From the NCBI GenBank assembly GCA_022844125.1, contig JALHMI010000004.1:374393-438392 (forward strand): DNA of 64,000 bases, written 5' to 3'. This stretch comes from Pirellulales bacterium (GTDB lineage: Bacteria; Planctomycetota; Planctomycetia; Pirellulales; PALSA-1355). Positions 9,123 to 16,626 of this stretch are shown here, in pieces. The notes beneath the pieces were generated by a model. That model was not told where the DNA came from. It saw only the letters and a program-made list of their open reading frames with translations, and searched no databases. Position numbers and translations under genes: made by a program. Position 1 is the stretch's first letter. The number at the start of each line of letters is the position of its first letter.

Positions 9123-9527
9123 GGACATGCGAAACTTTCGCAGTCTCTTTGGAGATCGGAATCGAACCTCTACCGGATGGCGGCTGCGCACATCCCGTGT
9201 ATATCCTTATCTTCATGAGACTTGCGCACTTATGCAAATACCCCCCCACGGGTGCGGATTTGCTTTGACGCACGCCGATTTTTCTGCCAAATTTACGCGC
9301 GTCAGCATTTCCTTTGGGTGAATTGCTTGGCCAACTGGTAGGGGTTAGCTCGTTGACTGCCGAGCTGACTTGCCGAGCGATAAGCCCTTCGTGCGTCTTC
9401 GTCGTGTCGCGGTATCAAAATGGCGGCCGTCGCCGGGACGGCAGCCCCCGTTTCATATGTGGTCCAACGCCTGGCCGTCTTGCGCCACGCGCTGTTGCCA
9501 CGGCGGCCTCTCCTCAGGCAGCGACGG
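9123..9527 (+). other. Intergenic region upstream of the Rrf2 gene
   Basis: About 400 bases with no convincing gene. A weak promoter-like pair is TTGACG at 9265 followed 17 bases later by CAAATT at 9288. GCAAAT and ATTTGC form a 6-base inverted repeat around a run of seven C at about 9234-9263, which could be a regulator site. Both are low confidence. Confidence 0.35.
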
Positions 9528-9947
9528 ATGAAACTCTCCCGCACAGTGGTTTACGCAGTCCAAGCCACGCTACAACTCGCCGAGTTGCAGTCGGCCGGGC
9601 CTGTCCCTTGCAGTCGACTGGCCAGTGAAGGTCACATGCCCGAGCGGTTCCTGCTGCAAATTCTCCGCGGCCTGGTTACGCATGGCATCCTCAACTCCAC
9701 ACGTGGTGTTGATGGCGGCTACTCGCTCGATCGCAGTCCCCAGGAAATTTCGCTTCTGGAAGTGATCGAAGCGATCGAAGGTCCCTTTGGACCCAAGCTG
9801 CCCGTGCCTGAGAACGCCAGTTCCGCCGCTCGCCAGCATCAGCTCCGCGAGGCGATCGAAGGTGTTGCGGTAAACCTTCGGCGGCAACTCCACGGCATCA
9901 AGCTCGCGGATCTTGCCGGCTCCGCGCCGCGGGCCCGTTTGGCGTAA
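9528..9947 (+). CDS. Rrf2-family transcriptional regulator lacking the Fe-S cysteines
   Basis: A 139-residue Rrf2 protein. MKLSRTVVYAVQATLQLAEL opens the winged helix, and the recognition helix and wing are visible as PERFLLQILRGLVTHGILNS and GVDGGYSLDRSPQEISLLEV. Members with iron-sulfur clusters (IscR, NsrR, RsrR) have three Cys around residues 90-105. Here that segment (PVPENASSAARQHQLREAIEG) has none, and the only Cys is in the N-terminal part (PVPCSRL). It should therefore be a cluster-free Rrf2, like CymR. The frame is open to 9420, but ATG at 9528 matches the family N-terminus. The target genes are unknown; the phosphatase gene 115 bases downstream is a candidate. Confidence 0.87.
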   Translation: MKLSRTVVYAVQATLQLAELQSAGPVPCSRLASEGHMPERFLLQILRGLVTHGILNSTRGVDGGYSLDRSPQEISLLEVIEAIEGPFGPKLPVPENASSAARQHQLREAIEGVAVNLRRQLHGIKLADLAGSAPRARLA

Positions 9948-10062
9948 AGCCGCCGGCCAAACGGGCACCAAGAATCGTGCGGCGCCCAAGCGACGCCGGT
10001 AGTCGCCGGGTGCGTTCGCACGCGCCACCCTTGGCAGCCGGCCGCCGCTCAGGGTACGCTCA

Positions 10063-10860
10063 GTGGCCATGAGCACCTCCGAATTGCACGCACGTTACGA
10101 GTGGGCCGTCAAAATCGCCCAGGAAGCCGGCCGCCACACGCTGAACTACTTCCAGCGGGCCGACCTGGCCGTCGAACTCAAGAGCGACGCCTCGCCGGTC
10201 ACGATTGCCGATCGCGAAGCAGAACAACACCTCCGCCAGCGGATCGCCGAGCGCTTTGCCGACGATGCGGTCCTCGGCGAAGAGTTTGGTGAGCAGCATG
10301 GCACGACCGGCTTTCGCTGGATTCTCGACCCGATCGACGGCACCAAGAGCTTCGTCCACGGCGTCCCGCTCTATGGAACGCTGGTGGCCATCGAGTATGG
10401 CGGACGAAGCGTCGTGGGTGTGATCTACATTCCAGCCCTGGACGAGGGCGTGCACGCGCTGTCCGGCGACGGCTGCTGGCATCATCGCGGCGGCAATGAG
10501 CCGGCGCGAGCGCATGTGAACACAACCGCGCGGCTGGCCGATTCGCTCGTGCTATCCAGCGAGGTGCGCTATCCCACCCCCGGGCGGCAGCAGGCGCTGC
10601 TGAAGCTCGCCCAGTCGGCCCGGATCAACCGCACCTGGGGCGACTGCTACGGCTATTTGCTCGTCGCCACCGGCCGGGCCGAAGTGATGCTCGATCCGAT
10701 CATGGGATTGTGGGACATCGCGCCGATGCAGCCGATTCTGGAAGAAGCCGGCGGCACACTCACCGACTGGCACGGCAAGCCGACGATCTACTCGGCCGAA
10801 GGCATTGCTACCAATGGCCGCGTGCTCGACGAAGTGCTGGCGATTTGCAAAGGCGCGTAG
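10063..10860 (+). CDS. Inositol monophosphatase-family phosphatase (HisN-like)
   Basis: A 265-residue Mg-dependent phosphatase of the IMPase superfamily. Metal ligands are visible in GEEFG (E73/E74), in DPIDGT (D89-T94), and in the C-terminal MGLWDIAP motif. GDCYGYLLVATGRAEVMLD resembles the histidinol-phosphatase (HisN) subgroup more than CysQ or SuhB, so histidinol phosphate is a reasonable but unproven substrate. A GTG at 10063 lies 8 bases after AGGG; the ATG two codons on (10069) is equally plausible. It lies downstream of the Rrf2 gene on the same strand and converges with the thioredoxin-fold gene, the two stop codons being about 10 bases apart. Confidence 0.9.
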   Translation: MAMSTSELHARYEWAVKIAQEAGRHTLNYFQRADLAVELKSDASPVTIADREAEQHLRQRIAERFADDAVLGEEFGEQHGTTGFRWILDPIDGTKSFVHGVPLYGTLVAIEYGGRSVVGVIYIPALDEGVHALSGDGCWHHRGGNEPARAHVNTTARLADSLVLSSEVRYPTPGRQQALLKLAQSARINRTWGDCYGYLLVATGRAEVMLDPIMGLWDIAPMQPILEEAGGTLTDWHGKPTIYSAEGIATNGRVLDEVLAICKGA

Positions 10861-10870
10861 CGGAGAGATC

Positions 10871-12214
10871 TTATTCGCTTTTGCCCAGCGCCTTGGCCAC
10901 GACGGCATCGAGCTCGGTCAGCCCCTGGTCGCGCTCAACTTCATAGGTGCCCACGTGGTAGTGGATGATTTTCCCCTCGGGACCGATCACCACGAACAGC
11001 GGCAGGCTCGCGCCGACGACCCGCGGATCGCCAAATGCACGGAGGAGTTCGCCACGATCCAGTAGCACCGGATAGCTGAGGTTCATGAACGACTTCAGCT
11101 TTCGCACGCTCCGCTGGGCCGCGCCGCGAGTCGACTCATCTCCTAGCCGCGAATTCACCGCCACGCCATAAAGCTGCAAGCCCGACGGGCGATGCCGCTG
11201 GTAGAGAAAATCGAGATAGCCGACCTGGCCGTAGGGCTCGCGTAGCGGTTCGTCGCGGTAGTCCCAAAAGTGCAGGACCGTAACTTGCCCCTTGAGGTCC
11301 TCTGTCTTCAGGGACTCGCCGCTCGAGCCGCGCAAGGCGAACTCCTCGACGGTTTTGCCTACAAACTTATCCTGAATGCCTGCCACGGCGTCGTTGCGTC
11401 CCGCCTGTAGTTCCAAGTCGCGGGCCGCGACCTTCGCCAGGCCGCCCAGTGGCGTGCCCTCGGCCGCCGCCAACAATTGCGGCAATTCACGCTTCAGCGT
11501 GGCCACCTGGTTTTCGTTCCAGACGATTTCCTGCACGCGCTCGGGCAGCTTGAGCTGGGCCGTCAGTGAGCTGATCGCGGCGAGCGCTGCTTCGACCTTG
11601 GCGAGGTTCGCCGGATCGAGGCTTTCGCTCGCCACTAGCTCCAGCCGCAACTTGTACTCATCACCCCGCCCCATGAACACGCGTTCTTCCAGGTCGAGCA
11701 CCAGCGGGCTCTTCTGATCGACCCACAGCGTGCGCTTGGGGCCAAAGCCGTCGCGCACGCCAATCCGCCAGGCAGGCTTTTCACCGCGCTTGGCGGGGCG
11801 TTCGACTTGATATTGGAACTTGTCGACCTCAAAGGCACTCGTCGCGGTGAGCGGTTCGCTGTGCGTGAAGAACGGCCACAGGACGCTGACGACACTCTCG
11901 CCCTCGCCGCGATCGAACAGCAGCGCCGGTCCGGTCTGCGTGGTGCGATACGATTTGTCGAGACCCGCACGGCCGAAGCGGGCAGGCCAGGGGAAGGCGC
12001 CGCTGCCGTTTTCTTCGACGAGCCAGGCCACGTCCGAGCCTCCCTCGCCGCTCGCCAGCACCCACAGCGTCAGGTCGAACGCTTTCTGAGTGTTCGTGGC
12101 TTCATCGCCAGCCGCCACGACCGAGCCGCGATACGTGAGCTGCGTGCCCGCGGGAACGGAGACATCCGCCAGAGCCAGAGGCGCAAGGGCAACGGAAAGC
12201 AGAAGTGAGAGCAT
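10871..12214 (-). CDS. Secreted thioredoxin-fold (TlpA-like) protein without CxxC
   Basis: About 447 residues. A signal peptide (MLSLLLSVALAPLALAD) is followed by a 290-residue region with no recognised fold and a C-terminal AhpC/TlpA-like domain. The domain is recognised by VEEFALRGSSGE, VTVLHFWDYRDEP, LQLYGVAVNSRL, and LPLFVVIGPEGKIIHYHVG with the cis-proline region (SLPLF). In active TlpA the third strand ends in WCxxC; here it is WDYRD, so neither redox cysteine exists and disulfide chemistry is not possible at that site. ATG at 12214 is preferred because GGA lies 9 bases upstream and a signal peptide follows; the upstream ATG at 12232 has no binding site. Likely a periplasmic structural or binding protein; role unknown. 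Confidence 0.8.
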   Translation of the reverse strand: MLSLLLSVALAPLALADVSVPAGTQLTYRGSVVAAGDEATNTQKAFDLTLWVLASGEGGSDVAWLVEENGSGAFPWPARFGRAGLDKSYRTTQTGPALLFDRGEGESVVSVLWPFFTHSEPLTATSAFEVDKFQYQVERPAKRGEKPAWRIGVRDGFGPKRTLWVDQKSPLVLDLEERVFMGRGDEYKLRLELVASESLDPANLAKVEAALAAISSLTAQLKLPERVQEIVWNENQVATLKRELPQLLAAAEGTPLGGLAKVAARDLELQAGRNDAVAGIQDKFVGKTVEEFALRGSSGESLKTEDLKGQVTVLHFWDYRDEPLREPYGQVGYLDFLYQRHRPSGLQLYGVAVNSRLGDESTRGAAQRSVRKLKSFMNLSYPVLLDRGELLRAFGDPRVVGASLPLFVVIGPEGKIIHYHVGTYEVERDQGLTELDAVVAKALGKSE

Positions 12215-12392
12215 TGGATGAGTTCCAAGCATTTTCGTGGGGGAGGGTAGGGCGGCCGTTCAAGTTGACCCGCGGGGCGTCTTCCAAAACATCCCGGCTA
12301 TTGTAGCCACGAGTTCCCAGCCGGGCGACTACCGGGCTGCCTGCTGCTTGCCGGGTTGCCTGCGCAAGCCGATGTCCGCTAAAATTCCACGT

Positions 12393-12608
12393 ATGAGCCA
12401 GCTCCAAACCGTTGCAACATATCCGCAGGCGTTCCTGGCTCATGCCGCGAGAAATTACCTTGCCGAGCAAGGGATTCGCTCCTTCGTGGCCGATGAGTTC
12501 ACGACCGATCAAAGCTGGTCGAACTACATCGAAGCCAAGCTTCAGGTCGCCGCCGAGGATGCAGAGCGGGCTGCCTCGCTGCTCGCGGCGGTGCAACTTA
12601 CGCCGTAG
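12393..12608 (+). CDS. DUF2007-family small protein
   Basis: A 71-residue protein (MSQLQTVATYPQAFLAHAAR, then a Leu/Gly-rich stretch and EAKLQVAAEDAERAASLL). The pattern of a strand, a long helix, a short strand and the VAAEDAERA helix matches DUF2007, small ferredoxin-fold proteins often annotated as putative signal-transducing proteins. ATG 12372 is an alternative start seven codons upstream; neither has a strong Shine-Dalgarno. It is divergent from the TlpA-like gene and convergent with the glycoside-hydrolase-like gene. No cysteine or charged cluster suggests an enzymatic site. Confidence 0.78.
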   Translation: MSQLQTVATYPQAFLAHAARNYLAEQGIRSFVADEFTTDQSWSNYIEAKLQVAAEDAERAASLLAAVQLTP

Positions 12609-12622
12609 CGGACGTTGTTTCG

Positions 12623-14923
12623 CTACTTGCCGCCGGCAACCTCGGGCGCAATTTCCGCGACGACCATCGTGTGGACGTCCAGCCGGGGGACGGTCACCGA
12701 CCAGCCCTGTTCCGCTCGCGTAACGTCAAGGTCCTTGCTCCCCGGCTCCAGGTGCACGCGGGTAATCCGGTAGTGCGGCCCAAACGTCACCCGAATGTCG
12801 TGGATCGGCAGGGTCTCCTCGCGCAGCGGCACATCATCCACCGGTAGCGCATGCTGCGAGGTCGTGTTCACGTCGTTGAACAAGTGCACGACCAGTCGCT
12901 CGCCGTCGCGCACTTGCCGCATAACGGTCGAGTGTACGCACATCGGCGCTTCGACCGTGACCGGCACATGGTCGCCGGCGGCCCACTGGATGGCATGCTT
13001 GAGCGCCAGTCGCTGATAAGGATACGCGTACAGATAGTACGCGGCGTCGAGCCCGCCGGCGAAGTAGACCACGCGGCCTTCGCCGTACTGGTGCGTGATG
13101 ACACCTGGTAGCGTCTCGGCGCCAGCCGTCTTGGTCCGCAGCGTGGCGATCGTTCGGGAGTCGGCTGCCGGCTCGACACGCACCGCTGGCCCCTTGAACG
13201 TCACGCTCTGCTCGCCGACGTAAGTTTTCATCCGCCCCTGGTTCAAGAGCGACGCCGGATCCTGCTGGAAGTCGAACACATTTTTCCGCTTCTCCCAATA
13301 GTCGGGCCCGATGCTCTTGGCGAAGTTCAGGTCGAGCTGCGGTTGGACCGCGCCGTCTCCGCTCGCCGGCAGCCCGCGATAGTGCACGCCCAAGACTTCG
13401 GCCAGGGCGAAGTCGTCGCGCGGATCGCCAAACTCGTTGAACAGTGATACGTCGAGACTCGCCACCAATCCGCCGCCCGCTTTGACATATGCCTCAATCG
13501 CCGCCACTTGGGTGTCGTCCAGGCAAGCCGTGTTCGGCAGGACGATCACCTTGTATCTGGCCAGATCTTCCGGCGTCAGGTTCCAATCGTTGATCACCGT
13601 CGTCGGCAGATGCTCCTCCACCGCGGTGCGAAACGTCCCAAACACGGCCGCCAGGTAACGCTCTTCGACCAAGCCACTCGAACGCCCATAGAAGTTACGC
13701 GTGTTGTCGCTCATCACCAGCCCGCACCACGGCTCGGGCTGCTTATGCGTCAGCCACGGCTTGCGGGCCTGCACGGCGTCCATCATCGCATACAGCTCGT
13801 CCTGCAGGTTCGCGGGCTGCGCGACCGCGATGCTCGGCGCCGCGCCATAGGTGAGCGCGAGCATCATTCGCCGTTCGATCTCGGTGGGCGGAAAACTGTC
13901 TTTGCCGTACGGGTTGCCGTGCGAGAGGATGTACGGCTCGCTGAACGCCACGCGATGATTCGTCACCGCCCAGATGTAAGCGTTCGCAAACGCCGGCACG
14001 ATCGTCGTCCCGCGGTTCGTCTCGTCGAGCCAGAACTCCTGGTCGGGGGCATCCAGCAGCAGGTTCATCCGGGCCGGCATGTTGCGCGGAATGTCGCGAA
14101 AATGGCCGAACCGCCCGGCGTTCGTGGTCCAGGTGACGAGCGCGATCTGGGGATTGATCCCCTTGAGTCGCGATTGCATCCGGCGCACCAGGTCTTCCAT
14201 CCTTCGATCGGCCCAGTGCTGATACCGTCGAAACGCCGGATCGTTCATGTCGAGATTGGGGATCTCCGCGCCCGTGTCTCGCCGGAAGTTTTCGCGGCAG
14301 TGCTGACAGTAACAGGAACCGCCGTAGTGCAGGCCATCGAAACTGAAGGCGTCGACTTGCGGAAACTCGGTGACGATCTCCGCGAGCACATCAATGAAGA
14401 AGTCGCCGTATGGACCCAGCAGGCAGAGCATCCCGCCGTGCGGAAATTGCTTGAGATCGATCGTGGGAATCTCGGTCGTGTTGGTCGCGATCCGCCGCCA
14501 CTCGGGATGCTTCTCGTACACCTCGCCTTGCAAGCACGGCGGATAGACGCCCAGGATGCGCACGCCGACTTGTTCGTATTCGGCAATGTCTTTCGGCAGC
14601 CGATCCAGCGGCACGTGCGGACTACGACGTTCCAGCAGCTTGCTGTCGTAATAGGCGTAGAACGGATCGACGAAGCCCATCTCGCTGATCGTCACGCCAT
14701 GTTTTGCAGCACGCTCACGAGCAGCGCTATCCATCACCGACAGCGTGTACCCGCAACCGATGGTGTCTTGCACCCAGCCCGGGATGCGAATCTCTCGGAA
14801 CGGCTGTTTGTCGAACGGCTGGGCGAGGATCGTGCGATCGAAGATGTCGGGAGTGCTTGTTTGGGCCAGGGCCAGGGCGGAAAGCACACGCCAAACGACG
14901 AGACAGACAAACGCGATTCGCAT
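12623..14923 (-). CDS. Secreted glycoside-hydrolase-like protein (beta-galactosidase/GHL type)
   Basis: A 766-residue exported protein. After a signal peptide (MRIAFVCLVVWRVLSALALA) comes a TIM-barrel-like region with YPPCLQGEVYEKHPEWR, DAFSFDGLHYGGSCYCQHC and a Cys-rich CYCQHC loop. A C-terminal half follows with VIVLPNTACLDDTQVAAIEAY and GEGRVVYFAGGLDAAYY, which looks like the trimerisation (glutamine-amidotransferase-like) domain of GH42 beta-galactosidases. The order barrel then GATase-like domain matches GH42-like and planctomycete GHL proteins. Asp in FSFDGLHYG is at the usual catalytic end of a barrel strand, but I cannot assign the acid/base pair. ATG 14923 is chosen because GGAG lies 10 bases upstream and the signal peptide starts there. 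It sits 7 bases after the stop of the broken kinase-like gene. Substrate unknown. Confidence 0.78.
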   Translation of the reverse strand: MRIAFVCLVVWRVLSALALAQTSTPDIFDRTILAQPFDKQPFREIRIPGWVQDTIGCGYTLSVMDSAARERAAKHGVTISEMGFVDPFYAYYDSKLLERRSPHVPLDRLPKDIAEYEQVGVRILGVYPPCLQGEVYEKHPEWRRIATNTTEIPTIDLKQFPHGGMLCLLGPYGDFFIDVLAEIVTEFPQVDAFSFDGLHYGGSCYCQHCRENFRRDTGAEIPNLDMNDPAFRRYQHWADRRMEDLVRRMQSRLKGINPQIALVTWTTNAGRFGHFRDIPRNMPARMNLLLDAPDQEFWLDETNRGTTIVPAFANAYIWAVTNHRVAFSEPYILSHGNPYGKDSFPPTEIERRMMLALTYGAAPSIAVAQPANLQDELYAMMDAVQARKPWLTHKQPEPWCGLVMSDNTRNFYGRSSGLVEERYLAAVFGTFRTAVEEHLPTTVINDWNLTPEDLARYKVIVLPNTACLDDTQVAAIEAYVKAGGGLVASLDVSLFNEFGDPRDDFALAEVLGVHYRGLPASGDGAVQPQLDLNFAKSIGPDYWEKRKNVFDFQQDPASLLNQGRMKTYVGEQSVTFKGPAVRVEPAADSRTIATLRTKTAGAETLPGVITHQYGEGRVVYFAGGLDAAYYLYAYPYQRLALKHAIQWAAGDHVPVTVEAPMCVHSTVMRQVRDGERLVVHLFNDVNTTSQHALPVDDVPLREETLPIHDIRVTFGPHYRITRVHLEPGSKDLDVTRAEQGWSVTVPRLDVHTMVVAEIAPEVAGGK

Positions 14924-14930
14924 GGTCGTA

Positions 14931-15467
14931 CTACTCCAAGGGTGAATCACTCTGGGTGCGTTGTTCATCGATGGGAAACACGATGTTGTGTGGCCGCGGA
15001 TCGAGATAGTAAATCTGAAAGCTCTCGAGAGCCGACATCAAACGCTGCACGGCTTTCCAATTGTCCTCTCCGAATTGCTCGCGCCCGCGACGATCGTGAT
15101 ACTCGAGCACGTCGTCCGAGAACTCCGGCGGCCGGTCGATCCGCACCTTGCCGAAGTCGATGATGAAAGGTGGATTCTGCATCAACTCCATCTCAACTAC
15201 CATGAGTTCGTCATCGTAGTTGATTAACATCGGAATCCAGAACTCAGAGAGCTGGACGGGTCACACCATAGTCTTCCAGGCGCAAGTAGGTATCCCGCTC
15301 GTTGCAGTAACCGATGAAGTAATCGAAGACCTTGACCGCAGAATTTCGGTTCGTGCTCCATATACCGCGCCGTCTGTCCCCTGGCCGAGAAAATCGCCGA
15401 GCTTTACCTGCGGTGCCGTGCGGCTAAGATACTCTTGCGCTATCGCTATTTGTCGAGGACTTGCCAT
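14931..15467 (-). pseudogene. Protein-kinase-like gene broken by two compensating frameshifts
   Basis: Reading from ATG 15467, frame 1 gives VKLGDFLGQGTDGAVYGA, a glycine-rich ATP loop of the GxGxxGxV type, then ends at TGA 15261-15263. In the next frame the stretch 15339-15256 reads AVKVFDYFIGYCNERDTYLR and continues LEDYGVTR; AVKVF is the expected beta-3 lysine motif right after the loop. From 15254 the first frame resumes as QLSEFWIPMLINYDDELMV and runs to TAG at 14931. The composite is about 178 residues. Restoring it needs one added base near 15340 and one removed near 15255. The C-terminal part has YYLDPRPHNIVFP, which resembles the catalytic-loop HxDxxxxN pattern of small RIO/APH-like kinases, though the usual DFG order is not clear. 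Either a decayed gene or a sequence error pair. Confidence 0.7.
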
Positions 15468-15720
15468 GGGTCTCCATCACGAGAACGGGTATTCCGCCAG
15501 CGTCGAAGGCTTCTTCGTCTTCAACGGAGAGCGGATTCGTGTGGCGAAATCCAGTCATTCTTACTTTTATGCGGTCGAGCCTCGCGACCTGCCAGCGGGT
15601 GTGGAAGGCGATTTGCTCGTCATCGTTGACGGCAATTCATCTTCGCGACGAGTTCGGTTGCCACTGGGAATGCAGGCCAATCAATTGCCCACTCAGTACG
15701 AAGTGGCCGCCCGCATCTAG
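15466..15720 (+). CDS. Small hypothetical protein
   Basis: An 84-residue protein starting MGLHHENGYSASVEGFFVF and ending TQYEVAARI; I do not recognise the family. It is rich in beta-type alternation (GDLLVIVDG, RRVRLPLG) with no signal peptide or membrane segment. GAGG at 15455-15458, 7 bases before ATG 15466, supports the start. The frame continues open upstream to 15220, but that part lies opposite the kinase-like gene and is probably not translated. Its ATG overlaps the minus-strand ATG of the kinase-like gene within the palindrome CCATGG, so the two genes would start back to back with no room for separate promoters. Confidence 0.6.
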   Translation: MGLHHENGYSASVEGFFVFNGERIRVAKSSHSYFYAVEPRDLPAGVEGDLLVIVDGNSSSRRVRLPLGMQANQLPTQYEVAARI

Positions 15721-15848
15721 GCACAGAAATCTACCCTTGTAGGGCGGGCGACTCAAACCAGCGGCTTGGTGGCATTTCACCGACTGCCGCCGCGCAACCG
15801 CTCGTGCCGGCGGCCCTTACCCTCGCCACTCCCGCTCCCAAACGAGCC

Positions 15849-15876
15849 TTGCGTGCCCACCTAAACTCGGTATACT
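15849..15876 (+). promoter_or_regulatory. Promoter for rpmB
   Basis: TTGCGT (15849-15854) and TATACT (15871-15876) are 16 bases apart. Transcription would begin near 15883, about 45 bases before the rpmB start. Confidence 0.6.
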
Positions 15877-15928
15877 GGCGGTTTTGCGATTTTTCACGGG
15901 TAGACCGTATAACGAAGGCGTTCGTCCG

Positions 15929-16210
15929 ATGTCGAAGCAATGTGAAGTCTGTGGCAAGGCGCCCTCGCTGGGCAACCAGGTGACCATCCGCGGTAAGGCC
16001 AAATACCTGGGTGGCGTCGGCACCAAAGTGACCGGCATCTCGCGCCGCCAGTTCAAGCCCAACCTGCAGCGGGTGCACGTCACCACTGCCAACGGCACCA
16101 ACAAGTCCATGCGCGTCTGCACCCAGTGCATCCGCAGCGGAGCTGTGACCAAGCGCATTCGCAACGCGCCGTTCAAGCTCCCCACCGCCAAAGCGGCCAA
16201 GGCTAGTTAG
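15929..16210 (+). CDS. rpmB: Large ribosomal subunit protein bL28
   Basis: A 93-residue bL28. It begins MSKQCEVCGKAPSLGNQVT and ends with a Lys/Ala-rich tail. Two CxxC pairs (C5/C8 and C64/C67, in MRVCTQCIRSG) make it the zinc-binding (C+) form. The core RRQFKPNLQRV is the conserved rRNA-contact stretch. It is about 15-30 residues longer than many L28 proteins, because of an insertion around GGVGTKVTG and the Ala/Lys tail. ATG 15929 matches the conserved N-terminus; the open frame upstream to 15884 is not needed. A promoter-like pair lies 55-80 bases upstream. It is separated from gatC by 125 bases with an inverted repeat. Confidence 0.96.
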   Translation: MSKQCEVCGKAPSLGNQVTIRGKAKYLGGVGTKVTGISRRQFKPNLQRVHVTTANGTNKSMRVCTQCIRSGAVTKRIRNAPFKLPTAKAAKAS

Positions 16211-16211
16211 G

Positions 16212-16305
16212 GTTTAGGGGCTGGGGGCGAGGTCCAAAGAACCCGGTTCCTGGCGCGGCTCCAACCTGCCCTCAGGTCCGGGCCTCAGTTGTCTAACCCC
16301 TAAAC
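16212..16305. repeat. Inverted repeat in the rpmB-gatC gap
   Basis: GTTTAGGGG (16212-16220) and CCCCTAAAC (16297-16305) are perfect 9-base inverted arms about 76 bases apart, with further related copies of CTAACCCC around 16293 and 16314. It has no T-run, so it is not a standard terminator; it looks like a small dispersed repeat. Confidence 0.4.
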
Positions 16306-16335
16306 TCCATCCCCTAACCCCTTGTCTCTCCCGTC

Positions 16336-16623
16336 ATGCTCTCTCGCGCCGACGTCGAAAAGGTCTCCCTCCTCGCTCGGCTCGAGCTCACGCCCGAAGA
16401 GCTCGAGCGGATGACCGCGCAGATGGTCCAGATCGTGGGCTACGTCGAGCAACTGGCCGAGCTAAAGACTGACGACGTGCAGCCAATGGCGCACGCGCTG
16501 GAAGTGCACAACGTATTCGCCGCCGACGAAGTCCGGCCGAGCCTGCCTCGCGAGGCGGCCCTGGCGAACGCTCCGCACCACGACAAAGAGTTCTACCTGG
16601 TCCCCGCCGTGCTGGGCGAATAA
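16336..16623 (+). CDS. gatC: Aspartyl/glutamyl-tRNA amidotransferase subunit C
   Basis: A 95-residue GatC. LSRADVEKVSLLARLELTPEELE at the start, then a second helix with MVQIVGYVEQLAELKTDDVQPM and a C-terminal VRPSLPREAALANAPHHDKEFYLVPAVL-type tail, match the family throughout. It is the small belt-like subunit that wraps GatA and GatB in the cytoplasmic amidotransferase, which amidates mischarged Glu-tRNA(Gln) or Asp-tRNA(Asn). It is followed by gatA after 3 bases, so gatC-gatA-gatB form one translational unit. The amidotransferase suggests indirect Gln-tRNA or Asn-tRNA formation in this organism. Confidence 0.95.
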   Translation: MLSRADVEKVSLLARLELTPEELERMTAQMVQIVGYVEQLAELKTDDVQPMAHALEVHNVFAADEVRPSLPREAALANAPHHDKEFYLVPAVLGE

Positions 16624-16626
16624 ACC

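Noticed and set aside
9150..9235. A tRNA-like T-arm on the minus strand (GGTTCGATTCC before GATCTCC)
   Set aside because: The 5' acceptor partner GGAGATC is not found about 75 bases upstream and no anticodon or D-arm can be fitted.
13508..15163. A 551-codon plus-strand open frame
   Set aside because: It lies opposite the glycoside-hydrolase-like gene, has Arg/His-rich antisense composition and no recognised motif.
15261..15263. In-frame TGA in the kinase-like gene read as selenocysteine
   Set aside because: The frame before the TGA does not continue the kinase pattern; the neighbouring frame does. No SECIS-like stem was seen.
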